A DNA stretch of 64,000 bases from Hyphomicrobiaceae bacterium (lineage in GTDB: Bacteria > Pseudomonadota > Alphaproteobacteria > Rhizobiales > Methyloligellaceae). The position numbers and the translations under genes were made by a program. Within the stretch, counting starts at the first letter, position 1. Every line of letters starts with the position of its first letter. Positions 8,580 through 17,094 of the stretch are shown in pieces. The stretch is from NCBI GenBank assembly GCA_020637815.1, contig JACKJS010000001.1, positions 372,001 through 436,000 of the forward strand, in the 5' to 3' direction. The notes beneath the pieces are model-generated. The model was not told the origin of the DNA. It worked only from the letters and a program-made list of their open reading frames with translations, and made no database searches.

Positions 8580-9896
8580 ATGAGTGTCGCAGAAGAACTG
8601 GGCCCGAACGACATGGACGAAGCGACCATCACGCTGCGTGGTGGCGAGCACAACATGCCGGTTCGCAGCGGCACGATGGGCCCCGATGTCATCGACATCA
8701 CGTCGCTCTACGGGCGGACGGGGTGCTTCACCTACGATCCGGGCTTCACGTCCACCGCAAGCTGCGAGTCCAAGATCACCTTTATCGACGGCGACAAGGG
8801 GATCTTGCTTTATCGCGGTTATCCGATCGACGAACTCGCCGAGCATACGACATTCATCGAGACGGCTTATCTCCTGCTCTATGGCGAGTTGCCGACCAAG
8901 GATCAATTTGAGGCGTTCAAGGTCCGCATCACACGCCACACGATGCTGCACGAGCAGATGAACCGGTTTTTCTCGGGCTTCCGCCGCGATGCGCATCCCA
9001 TGGCCATCATGGTGGGAATCGTGGGCGCGCTGTCGGCCTTCTATCACGACTCCATCGACATCCAGGATCCATGGCAACGCGAGATGGCGAGTATCCGCAT
9101 GATCGCGAAAATGCCGACCATCGCCGCGATGGCGTACAAATATTCGGTCGGACAGCCTTTCGTGTACCCGAAGAACGATCTGGACTACTCGGCCAACTTC
9201 TTGCGCATGTGCTTCGCCGTGCCGTGCGAGGACTATAAGGTCGATCCGATTTTGACGCGCGCCATGCGCCGGATCTTCATTCTGCACGCCGACCACGAGC
9301 AGAACGCGTCGACCTCGACCGTCCGGCTCGCGGGCTCGTCAGGAGCCAACCCGTTCGCCTGCATCTCCGCTGGCATTGCCTGTCTGTGGGGGCCGGCACA
9401 TGGCGGCGCCAACGAGGCGGCGCTCGAGATGTTGGAGGAGATCGGTTCGGTCGATCGGATTCCCGAATATGTCAAACGGGCAAAGGACAAGGACGATCCC
9501 TTCCGGCTGATGGGGTTCGGGCACCGCGTCTACAAGAACTACGATCCGCGGGCGAAGATCATGCAGAAGACCTGTCACGAGGTGCTCGGCGCGGTCGGCA
9601 TGGAGGACGATCCAATCCTGAAGGTCGCCATGGAGCTGGAGAAGATCGCCCTGTCGGACGAATACTTCATCGAGAAGAAGCTCTATCCCAATATCGACTT
9701 CTATTCGGGCATCACGCTGAAGGCGCTGGGCTTCCCAACAGAGATGTTTACGGTGCTTTTCGCCGTCGCCCGCACGGTCGGCTGGATCGCGCAGTGGAAA
9801 GAGATGATCGGAGATCCCTCGCAGCGCATCGGGCGTCCGCGTCAGCTCTACACGGGCGCGGTGCAACGGCCGTTCGTCCCAATGGACAAGCGCTGA
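8580..9896 (+). CDS. gltA: Citrate synthase, type II
   Basis: Condenses acetyl-CoA and oxaloacetate to citrate at the entry of the TCA cycle. The product is 438 aa, the size of hexameric, NADH-regulated proteobacterial enzymes. Catalytic residues are His274 (in PAHGGANE), His315 (in GFGHRVY) and Asp373 (in NIDFYSG). The frame extends upstream to 8439, but AGGAGG at 8567-8572 sits 7 bases before ATG 8580, which fixes the start. The gltX-gltA order is usual in Hyphomicrobiales. The lipid A genes begin on the opposite strand 60 bases after the stop. Confidence 0.97.
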   Translation: MSVAEELGPNDMDEATITLRGGEHNMPVRSGTMGPDVIDITSLYGRTGCFTYDPGFTSTASCESKITFIDGDKGILLYRGYPIDELAEHTTFIETAYLLLYGELPTKDQFEAFKVRITRHTMLHEQMNRFFSGFRRDAHPMAIMVGIVGALSAFYHDSIDIQDPWQREMASIRMIAKMPTIAAMAYKYSVGQPFVYPKNDLDYSANFLRMCFAVPCEDYKVDPILTRAMRRIFILHADHEQNASTSTVRLAGSSGANPFACISAGIACLWGPAHGGANEAALEMLEEIGSVDRIPEYVKRAKDKDDPFRLMGFGHRVYKNYDPRAKIMQKTCHEVLGAVGMEDDPILKVAMELEKIALSDEYFIEKKLYPNIDFYSGITLKALGFPTEMFTVLFAVARTVGWIAQWKEMIGDPSQRIGRPRQLYTGAVQRPFVPMDKR

Positions 9897-9956
9897 TCGG
9901 GCATACTCGCCGCTCCGAATGCGTTTTGATTTACGGAACCGTGCGCGTGCGATAGG

Positions 9957-10862
9957 TCACGCGTCCGTCTTGACGTCCCATGGTACTCCATAAAGGAAGA
10001 GCTTGCGTTCATTTGCGTCGTCGATGACGCGTTTGCGCTCCGCGAGCAGAACGTGCCCGGCGGCGACCGCGACGCCGGCAAGCCCTGCCTGGGCGGCTCT
10101 GTGGATCGTCTCTGGACCAATCGTCGGCATATCGATCCGTTCTTCCTGTCCGGGCTTTGGGGCCTTAACGAGCACGCCGCACGCGCCGCCGTGGCTCCGG
10201 CCTTGGCGTTTGATCTCCGCACAGCGCGCCAGCATTGCGTCGGTGCCTTCGGCCGCTTCGACCGCGAGAACGTGACCTTTGGAGACGACGGCCGCTTGGC
10301 CGATATCGAGCGTGCCAAGAGCTCGAACGGTTTCGAATGCGAGTTCCATGTCCGCTTTGTCCTCGGCGGCCGGCTTACGCGCGGTCAGATTGCCTTGAGG
10401 CATTAAGAGTTCCGGCAAAACATCGCCTGCGCCATGGACGCGATAGCCCTGCTCCTCGAAGAAGCGGACGATCCGGGAGAGGATGTGGTCGTCTCCGCCC
10501 TTGGCGAGGCTCAACAAGAACGGCAGCGTCTTGATGGCGCCGAGGTCGAATCGAACGTTGTCGAAATCCGGCCGGTTCACACCGCCGATAATGACGAGAT
10601 CGTTGCAGTCATTCTTCTTGAGCGCGCCGAAGAGCTTTCCGACCTCGCCCCATTTGATCCAGGTATGGGGAAACCGCTCGATGGCCGGATCGGCCTCGCC
10701 TCTGATGCCGACGATGTGAAACGGGATGTTGTCGGCGCTCGCGGTCTCGGCGATGAAGGGCGGCAAGGAACCGCGCCCGGCAATGATACCGAGCGGCCCC
10801 AGAACCTTCGTCGCCTTCGGGGCGGACGACGATCCACTGTCAGCGGCTTGGCGTTGCGACAT
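9957..10862 (-). CDS. lpxI: UDP-2,3-diacylglucosamine pyrophosphatase LpxI
   Basis: Hydrolyses UDP-2,3-diacylglucosamine to lipid X and UMP, the step done by LpxH in enterobacteria. The 301-aa sequence shows the two-domain LpxI pattern: an N-terminal GPLGIIAGRGSLP loop, GDDHILSRIVRFFE in the middle, and a C-terminal domain with GAEDKADMELA-like and DMPTIGPETI segments. The start overlaps the end of lpxA by 23 bases, so the two are coupled. It is the last gene of the lpxD-fabZ-lpxA-lpxI series. lpxB, which often follows, is absent, and gltA comes next on the other strand. Confidence 0.94.
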   Translation of the reverse strand: MSQRQAADSGSSSAPKATKVLGPLGIIAGRGSLPPFIAETASADNIPFHIVGIRGEADPAIERFPHTWIKWGEVGKLFGALKKNDCNDLVIIGGVNRPDFDNVRFDLGAIKTLPFLLSLAKGGDDHILSRIVRFFEEQGYRVHGAGDVLPELLMPQGNLTARKPAAEDKADMELAFETVRALGTLDIGQAAVVSKGHVLAVEAAEGTDAMLARCAEIKRQGRSHGGACGVLVKAPKPGQEERIDMPTIGPETIHRAAQAGLAGVAVAAGHVLLAERKRVIDDANERKLFLYGVPWDVKTDA

Positions 10863-11646
10863 TGTTCGGGACGCAGAATGACCGATCAGAATCGCTCTTG
10901 ATGAAATCTATGATCTGCCGGGCGAGTTCGTTGGCCGAGAACATGGCTTCGACGTCTTCGAGCCGTTCCTTCAGCGTGCCCTCGCTGGAGAACAGCATGC
11001 GGTACGCCTTGCGGAGCTCGTGGATCTGTTCGCGCGAGAAGCCCTTTCGCTTCAATCCGACGATGTTGAGTCCATTGAGATTGGCCCGGTTGCCGAGAGC
11101 CATGCCGAAGGGAATGAGATCGGCGGCCACGCCCGACATACCGCCCACGAACGAATAGGCGCCGATGCGGACGAACTGATGCACCGCGGAGAGCCCCCCG
11201 ACGATCGCTCCGTCGCCAACGGACACATGTCCGCCGAGCGTCACGCCGTTCACGAGCGTGACGTTGTCGCCGATCTGGCAATCGTGAGCGACATGGGCTC
11301 CGATCATCAAGAAACAGTTCGAGCCGACATGTGTCGCCAAATGGCCTGTCGGCGTGCCCCGGTGAACGGTCACGTGCTCCCGGATGAGCGTGTTCTCTCC
11401 GATCGTCACCGTGCTTGGATCGTCCTTATATTTGACGTCCTGCGGTTCGAGTCCGACGGAGGCGAAAGGAAAGATCTTGCAACCGGCGCCGATCGTGGTG
11501 CGTCCCTCGATCACCACATGCGAACGGAGCACGACGTTGTCGCCGAGTTCGGCATGGGGACCGACAACGCAAAACGCCCCGATCTCGACATTCGACCCAA
11601 GTTTGGCTCCTGGATCGACCTGCGCGGTCGCGTGGATATTAGACAT
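10840..11646 (-). CDS. lpxA: Acyl-ACP--UDP-N-acetylglucosamine O-acyltransferase
   Basis: Cytosolic enzyme that adds the first 3-hydroxyacyl chain to UDP-GlcNAc, the committed start of lipid A. The 268-aa protein is a left-handed parallel beta-helix built of hexapeptide repeats (for example VGPHAELGDNVVLRSHVVI) with an alpha-helical C-terminus. The catalytic His is His121 in AHVAHDC, matching E. coli His125, with His118 beside it. fabZ ends 8 bases upstream of its start. The neighbours lpxD, fabZ and lpxI supply the rest of the early pathway. Confidence 0.97.
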   Translation of the reverse strand: MSNIHATAQVDPGAKLGSNVEIGAFCVVGPHAELGDNVVLRSHVVIEGRTTIGAGCKIFPFASVGLEPQDVKYKDDPSTVTIGENTLIREHVTVHRGTPTGHLATHVGSNCFLMIGAHVAHDCQIGDNVTLVNGVTLGGHVSVGDGAIVGGLSAVHQFVRIGAYSFVGGMSGVAADLIPFGMALGNRANLNGLNIVGLKRKGFSREQIHELRKAYRMLFSSEGTLKERLEDVEAMFSANELARQIIDFIKSDSDRSFCVPNNVATPSR

Positions 11647-11653
11647 GAAATGC

Positions 11654-12133
11654 TTACTCTGCCTCGATCGTATCGACGATCACCGCACTGACCTCAGCTT
11701 CGGCCACAAGGTTGCCGTCGACGACGGCCCTCGCCTTGAAGCGCCAGACCTTACCGCGGCTTCGCATCTTCTCCACATAATAGAGAACCGTGTCTCCGGG
11801 GATCACCGGACGGCGGAAGCGCGCTTTGTCGATCGCCATGAAATAGACGAGCGGCGGTTCCTCGAACTCATCGAGAAAGCGCATGCACAAGGCGCCGGCG
11901 GTCTGCGCCATGCCCTCGATCAACAGAACGCCGGGCATGACCGGATTGCCGGGAAAATGGCCCTGGAAATAAGGCTCATTGGCCGTCACGTTCTTGATGC
12001 CGGTTGCTGAGCGATCCCCATCCATGTCGACGATACGGTCGACCAGCAGGAATGGGTAACGATGTGGCAGAAGCTTCATGATATCGGCGGTTTCCACCTT
12101 ATCAGGCCTCTGAATATCTCCGCTCTCGTTCAT
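11654..12133 (-). CDS. fabZ: 3-hydroxyacyl-ACP dehydratase FabZ
   Basis: Hot-dog-fold dehydratase of type II fatty acid synthesis. It removes water from 3-hydroxyacyl-ACP and so competes with LpxA and LpxD for the same substrate pool, a likely reason for its place in the lipid A cluster. Catalytic residues are His59 (in GHFPGNPVMPG) and Glu73 (in LLIEGMAQ). LPHRYPFLLVDRI is at residues 22-34. The frame runs further upstream into lpxD, but an AGGAG site about 9 bases before ATG 12133 supports the 159-aa form. The start lies 31 bases after the lpxD stop. Confidence 0.95.
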   Translation of the reverse strand: MNESGDIQRPDKVETADIMKLLPHRYPFLLVDRIVDMDGDRSATGIKNVTANEPYFQGHFPGNPVMPGVLLIEGMAQTAGALCMRFLDEFEEPPLVYFMAIDKARFRRPVIPGDTVLYYVEKMRSRGKVWRFKARAVVDGNLVAEAEVSAVIVDTIEAE

Positions 12134-12164
12134 TCGGACCGGCTCCTCCGATGCGGGGGGCTGG

Positions 12165-13238
12165 CTATGCGCCGTCCCCGCCCTCTTCTTCTTCAATCTT
12201 TGTATCCCTACGTTCCGCAAGCTGCCGCAACAGGGTCAGCTCCCGGAACCACAACCGGACTGGCTTTGCCGGCGTTCCTCCCCAGCGCGCGCCGGCCGGA
12301 ACATCGCCCCGGACGTTGCTGCTTCCGGCGATCTGTGCTCCGGCACCAATCTTGAGGTGGCCGACAACGCCAACCTGGCCGCCCAGAGCTACGAAATCGC
12401 CAAGTTCGGAACTGCCCGAAATACCCGTTTGCGACACGATAATGCAATGCCTTCCGACGATGACGTTGTGCCCGATTTGGACGAGATTATCAATTTTCGT
12501 GCCTTCTCCGATAATCGTATCTCGAAGGGCACCGCGGTCGACCGTCGAGTTGGCTCCGATCTCCACATCGTCCTGCACCACGACCCGGCCGATCTGTGGG
12601 ACTTTCATGTGTCCTTCGCGGCCCATGGCGAAGCCAAAGCCATCCTGGCCGATGGCCACGCCCGCGTGCAGGACGACTCGGTTTCCGATCAGAGCATGGG
12701 TGACGGATGCGTTGGGTCCGACATAACAGTCCCGGCCAATGTGAACCCGGTACCCGACGACCGCGCCGGCGGCGATAGTCGTCCCCCGGCCGATTTGAGC
12801 CTCTGGGCCGACGATGGCGCCGGGCTCGACAATGACGTCTTGCTCGAGGATCGCAGATGGATGGATGGCGTCCGTAGGAGCCCCGCTCCGTGCAGGACCG
12901 GCTGCCCGAGGTCTGCGGGACTCCGGGTAGAACAGCGCAATGGCCTTGGCAAAGCCCCGATAGGGCTCGGGCATGACGAGCGAGGCCGTTCCCCCAGGTA
13001 CCTTGCGCACGAATTTGGGCGCGACGATGCATGCGCTCGCCCTCGTGCCTGCCAAGGCCGGTAAATACTTCGGATTGTCCACGAAGGACAGGTCGCCCTC
13101 GCCCGCGTCGTCCAAGGGCCGCACATCGTTGATCGGAAGTTCCGGGTCGCCAATCGCCCCGAGCTCGGCCCCTACGGCGTCGGCGACGACGCGCAAGGAG
13201 AACGGACCGGCACGGTCGAAAAAACCCGGATGTTCCAT
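12165..13238 (-). CDS. lpxD: UDP-3-O-(3-hydroxyacyl)glucosamine N-acyltransferase
   Basis: Adds the second 3-hydroxyacyl chain in lipid A synthesis. The 357-aa product has a uridine-binding N-terminal domain (about 1-105) followed by hexapeptide repeats of a left-handed beta-helix. Catalytic His257 is in QIGHNVIVG. The frame is open upstream to 13532, but that overlaps bamA. AAGGAGA just before ATG 13238 and the conserved N-terminus set the start. bamA ends 68 bases upstream, as in most proteobacteria, where outer-membrane assembly and lipid A genes travel together. Confidence 0.96.
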   Translation of the reverse strand: MEHPGFFDRAGPFSLRVVADAVGAELGAIGDPELPINDVRPLDDAGEGDLSFVDNPKYLPALAGTRASACIVAPKFVRKVPGGTASLVMPEPYRGFAKAIALFYPESRRPRAAGPARSGAPTDAIHPSAILEQDVIVEPGAIVGPEAQIGRGTTIAAGAVVGYRVHIGRDCYVGPNASVTHALIGNRVVLHAGVAIGQDGFGFAMGREGHMKVPQIGRVVVQDDVEIGANSTVDRGALRDTIIGEGTKIDNLVQIGHNVIVGRHCIIVSQTGISGSSELGDFVALGGQVGVVGHLKIGAGAQIAGSSNVRGDVPAGARWGGTPAKPVRLWFRELTLLRQLAERRDTKIEEEEGGDGA

Positions 13239-13306
13239 CAGGTCTCCTTGCGAACGGCGTGTCGCAACGCGCGTGAGCAGGAAGCCGCGTTGGACGGCGG
13301 CAATCC

Positions 13307-15733
13307 TTAGAATTGGGTCGAAGCGCCGAAGCGGAAGAGTTCCGTCCGGTCGAAGTCGGCCTTCAGCAGCGCCTCGGCAAGGTCGGCGCGGAGTGGGCCA
13401 AGCGGAGACTGCCAGATCAGGCTGACGCCGGTCGACAGACGGACATCCGCCGTGTCGAGAATGTAGCTGCCTTCGCCCCCTTGCGAAACAGGCAGCGTCA
13501 CCGCCTCGATGGCGTTCTCGCCCGGTCCCCAAAGCGAACCGGCGTCTACGAAGACCGCGCCTTGCATCCCGAGATTTTCAGGAATAAGCGGCAACGGGAA
13601 ACGGACTTCGGCGGTCGTGGCCCAGAAATATTTGCCGCCCAATGCGTCTTCGCTACAGTTTCCGATGCGCCCGCCGGTCGTAGGATTGCGGCACGCGTCG
13701 CGAGGACCGTAGCCCGCGCGGTCGAAGCCGCGGATCGTCTCGCCACCCTTGAAGAACAGGTCCGTCAGGCGGAGATTCTCGTCGCCCCATGGCTCGATGA
13801 TGCCGCCCTGGACGCGGCCAACAAGGGTGATCTTGTTGGTGATGGGATAGTAACCGCGGGTATCCACGACGAAGCGGTTGTAGTTCACGTCTCCGCCGAC
13901 GCCGGCGAAATCCTGCGAGAGCGAAGCGAAGATACCGCTGGTCGGAGCCTGCGGCAGGTTCCGCGTGTCATAGGCAAGCGTGTAGCCAAGGCTCGAAACG
14001 ATGACCGGCCCTTCGTCCGCAGCCTGCTTGATAGCGAGCGAAGCGTCGTTCGTCGCGTCGAAGATCTCCTCACGCTGCAGCCGGTAACGCAAGCCGAGTT
14101 GGGTGTTGTTGGCCACGGGGAAGCCAACCCGCAGATTGCCGCCCGTATCGCGCTGCCGGAACGAGGCAACATCGCGCAGATCGACCTCTTTGTGGAACAG
14201 GTCGAAACCGGCCGCGATGTTGCGGCCCAGGAAGGCCGGTTCGGTGAAGCTGAAATCGACCTGGAAGCGCTCGAGGCTGCCGGACAGGCCAAGGCGGACG
14301 TACTGGCCGCGGCCCATCAGATTGCGCTCGGTGATGCTGACGTCGCCGATCACGCCTTCCGTCGTGGAGTAACCAACACCGAAGGAGAACTCGCCGGTGG
14401 GCTGTTCCACGACCACGACGTTGATGACCACGCGGTCCGGCGCACTGCCGGGCTCGGTCTCGATATCGACGGTCTTGAAGAACCCGAGCCCGCGCAAACG
14501 TTTGCGGGCCGCTTCGATCAACAGCCGGTTATAGGCATCGCCTTCCGCCAGACGGAACTGGCGGCGAATGACCTGATCCTCGGTGCGGTAGTTGCCGACG
14601 ATGTTGATCCGCTCGATATAGATGCGCGGGCCTTCGTCGATGACGTAGGTGATGTTGATCGTCTGCGTGGTCGGATCGCGATCGAAACGCGGCCTCACCT
14701 GACCGAACGCGTAACCCTGCTCCGACACTTTGACGGTCAGGGCTTCGACGGTCTTCTCGACCTTCTCCACGTTGTAGCGGCGCCCCGGTTTCGTCAGAAG
14801 AGCGCCGCCAAGGGCGTTCACGTCCAGCGATGGCAACGCGCTTTCAATATCGACATACCCGAACTGGTACCGCGGGCCTTCGTAGATCTCGAAGGTGATG
14901 ACGAAACCGCCCTCGTTGCGATTGAGGAAGCCGCCGCTGCCGTCGCCCGGCACGATGTCGGCGTTCGAGGACAGGATGCGAACGTCAGCGTAGCCGTTCT
15001 TGAGATAGAACTGGCGCAGCAATTCGCGATCGAGGGCCAGCCGGTCCGGATCGTAAATATTCGTGTTCTTCAGAAAGCTCAGCCAGTTGGTCCGTGTCGT
15101 GGTGATCACGTAGCGCAGCTGGGAGTCGCTGAAGGAATTGTTGCCGACGAAACGGATCGCCTTGACCTTGGTTTTGACGCCCTCGCCGATCTGGAAGACG
15201 ACTTCGACCCGATTGCCGCCGAGGGGAACGACTTGAGCGCTGACCTGGGCGTCGTAATGGCCCTGGCGGCTGAGGACGTCCCGGATACGCTGTTCGTCGG
15301 CCTGGACCCGCGCTTGGGTGTAGACCGAGCGGGGCTTGAGCTGAACTTCCGACCGAAGCGTGTCGGTCTCGACGTCCTTGTTTCCTTCGAAACGGACGCG
15401 TGCCACGACAGGGTTTTCGACGACGACCACGACAACCGTTGAATATTGCCGCCGGATCCGCACGTCCTTGAACAGGCCGGTCGCGAACAGGGTTTTGAGG
15501 GATTGATTGACTTCGCCCGGATCGTAAGGATCGCCGGCGGAAAACGTGAGGTAGGAACGGATCGTCTCGGCTTCGACGCGCTGGTTGCCTTGAACGACGA
15601 TGGAGCTAATGGCGGTGCTTTGGGCGGCCGCCGTGAGGTCGCCGAATCCCCCACTGAGACCCAGCGAGAGCGGGACGCTACATAGCACGAGGAGGACTGC
15701 GTACAGCCCTCTTTCCAACGTCCACCGCACCAT
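13307..15733 (-). CDS. bamA: Outer membrane protein assembly factor BamA
   Basis: Central Omp85 component of the BAM complex that folds beta-barrels into the outer membrane. The 808-aa precursor has an N-terminal signal peptide (cleavage probably near residue 37, at TAAAQS), five POTRA domains up to about residue 430, and a 16-strand barrel. The conserved L6-loop motif is IRGF at 667-670, and the chain ends in the C-terminal Phe expected of BAM substrates. The stretch of repeated Val near 95 is in POTRA 1. rseP lies 156 bases upstream, and that gap contains two inverted repeats. lpxD follows. Confidence 0.97.
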   Translation of the reverse strand: MVRWTLERGLYAVLLVLCSVPLSLGLSGGFGDLTAAAQSTAISSIVVQGNQRVEAETIRSYLTFSAGDPYDPGEVNQSLKTLFATGLFKDVRIRRQYSTVVVVVVENPVVARVRFEGNKDVETDTLRSEVQLKPRSVYTQARVQADEQRIRDVLSRQGHYDAQVSAQVVPLGGNRVEVVFQIGEGVKTKVKAIRFVGNNSFSDSQLRYVITTTRTNWLSFLKNTNIYDPDRLALDRELLRQFYLKNGYADVRILSSNADIVPGDGSGGFLNRNEGGFVITFEIYEGPRYQFGYVDIESALPSLDVNALGGALLTKPGRRYNVEKVEKTVEALTVKVSEQGYAFGQVRPRFDRDPTTQTINITYVIDEGPRIYIERINIVGNYRTEDQVIRRQFRLAEGDAYNRLLIEAARKRLRGLGFFKTVDIETEPGSAPDRVVINVVVVEQPTGEFSFGVGYSTTEGVIGDVSITERNLMGRGQYVRLGLSGSLERFQVDFSFTEPAFLGRNIAAGFDLFHKEVDLRDVASFRQRDTGGNLRVGFPVANNTQLGLRYRLQREEIFDATNDASLAIKQAADEGPVIVSSLGYTLAYDTRNLPQAPTSGIFASLSQDFAGVGGDVNYNRFVVDTRGYYPITNKITLVGRVQGGIIEPWGDENLRLTDLFFKGGETIRGFDRAGYGPRDACRNPTTGGRIGNCSEDALGGKYFWATTAEVRFPLPLIPENLGMQGAVFVDAGSLWGPGENAIEAVTLPVSQGGEGSYILDTADVRLSTGVSLIWQSPLGPLRADLAEALLKADFDRTELFRFGASTQF

Positions 15734-15765
15734 TTCTGGTGTAATCCCCCGTTAACCCAAACCCC

Positions 15766-15814
15766 CCAATAGACAGACGCCTATTGGACATTAGCTGGCC
15801 ACTTGTTTGTGGCC
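15766..15814 (-). other. Two inverted repeats between rseP and bamA
   Basis: CCAATAG at 15766-15772 pairs perfectly with CTATTGG at 15781-15787, and GGCCAC at 15797-15802 pairs with GTGGCC at 15809-15814. Both would form hairpins in the transcript leading into bamA. Neither is followed by a T-run on the minus strand, so they do not look like intrinsic terminators. Function unknown; they may be processing or regulatory structures in the bamA leader. Confidence 0.4.
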
Positions 15815-15889
15815 GATTTTAGATACCAATTCGTTTCGCTGCGGATGAAATCACGTGGTTTCCTTAATCCCTGCCAGTGAATCTCACCA

Positions 15890-17032
15890 TCATAGAAACT
15901 TCAAGTGAATCAGATCGTTCCAGGTTGCGAAAATCATTAGCATGAGGACGAACGCGAGGCCAATGCGAAAACCGATCTCCTGCGTCGATTCGCTGAGCGG
16001 TTTGCCCCTCACCGCCTCGATTCCGTAGAACAAAAGGTGGCCCCCATCGAGCATGGGTATTGGGAAAAGATTGATAAGCCCGATACTCACCGAGATGATG
16101 GCCGCCAGATTGAGGAGCGCAAGAAACCCAGCCGTCGCGACTTGTCCCGATACTTGGGCAATTCTCAGCGGACCGCCCAGCTGGTCGGCGTCCTCGCGGC
16201 CTTTGATGACGTCGTAGAGATAGCCGAGCGAGCGGGATACGACGAAATAGCACTCCTTCACGCCCATCACGAACGCGGTTAGAGGGTCGTGGCGTTCCAA
16301 GGTCCAATCGTCGGGCGAGGCACTTCGCTTGATACCCAGAAGGCCGATTTTGAATGTGTTTCCAAAGCGGTCGGTGATTTCCTTACGCTCAGGAACCGCA
16401 GTTAGATCGACGGGTGCGCCCCCACGGTCCACCACGAAATGCAATTCGCGGTCGGGGCTCGTGGCAACGATGCGCTGCATTTCGGAAAAATTGGTGATGC
16501 TCGTGCCGTCGATACTGGTCACGAGGTCGCCCGGCTTGAAACCGGCACGCTCGGCGGCGCTGCCGGGCGTGATCGAGTCCACCTTCGGCGCGGTGATGCG
16601 CTCACCGAAAACGCTGAAAATCGCCGTGAAAATCAAGATCGCGAAGATGAAGTTCGCGATGGGCCCCGCAGCGACGATGGCGGCGCGCTGGGCCAGCGAT
16701 TTCCCCTGAAAGCTTATTTTACGGTCGGCCTCCGACATGGAGTCGAGGGATTTCTGGCCGGCGCTGGCTGCGTTCTCGTCGTCGATGAATTTCACGTAGC
16801 CGCCGAGCGGAATCCAAGCCACGCGCCAACGCGTCCCATGCCGGTCGTTGAATCCGAAGATTTCTGGGCCAAAACCGATCGAGAAGGCTTTGATGCCCAC
16901 GCCGCACCAGCGCGCCACCAAGAAGTGCCCCATCTCGTGGACGAAAACCACGACGGTGAGAACGAATAGGAAGGGGATGAGATAGCCGAGAAGGGTTCCG
17001 CCAAATCCGGCAAGCGATGTGAATATGTCCAT
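15890..17032 (-). CDS. rseP: Site-2 intramembrane protease RseP
   Basis: A zinc metalloprotease that cuts within membranes, classically the anti-sigma factor of the extracytoplasmic stress response and leftover signal peptides. The 380-aa protein has its HEMGH zinc motif at residues 32-36 in the first membrane helix, a PDZ domain at about 150-220, and the third zinc ligand in MLDGG at 327-331. It has one recognisable PDZ rather than the two of E. coli RseP, which is common in alphaproteobacteria. It sits between dxr and bamA, the usual arrangement. Confidence 0.95.
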   Translation of the reverse strand: MDIFTSLAGFGGTLLGYLIPFLFVLTVVVFVHEMGHFLVARWCGVGIKAFSIGFGPEIFGFNDRHGTRWRVAWIPLGGYVKFIDDENAASAGQKSLDSMSEADRKISFQGKSLAQRAAIVAAGPIANFIFAILIFTAIFSVFGERITAPKVDSITPGSAAERAGFKPGDLVTSIDGTSITNFSEMQRIVATSPDRELHFVVDRGGAPVDLTAVPERKEITDRFGNTFKIGLLGIKRSASPDDWTLERHDPLTAFVMGVKECYFVVSRSLGYLYDVIKGREDADQLGGPLRIAQVSGQVATAGFLALLNLAAIISVSIGLINLFPIPMLDGGHLLFYGIEAVRGKPLSESTQEIGFRIGLAFVLMLMIFATWNDLIHLKFL

Positions 17033-17094
17033 AAGTTCAGATACCTAGAAAATTTGACCCTTCTTAGTCCGCGCCGTCTTTCCTGATGCGAGGA

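Noticed and set aside
13313..15442. 709-codon plus-strand frame opposite bamA
   Set aside because: Antisense shadow of bamA with no homologous features and no ribosome site that stands out.
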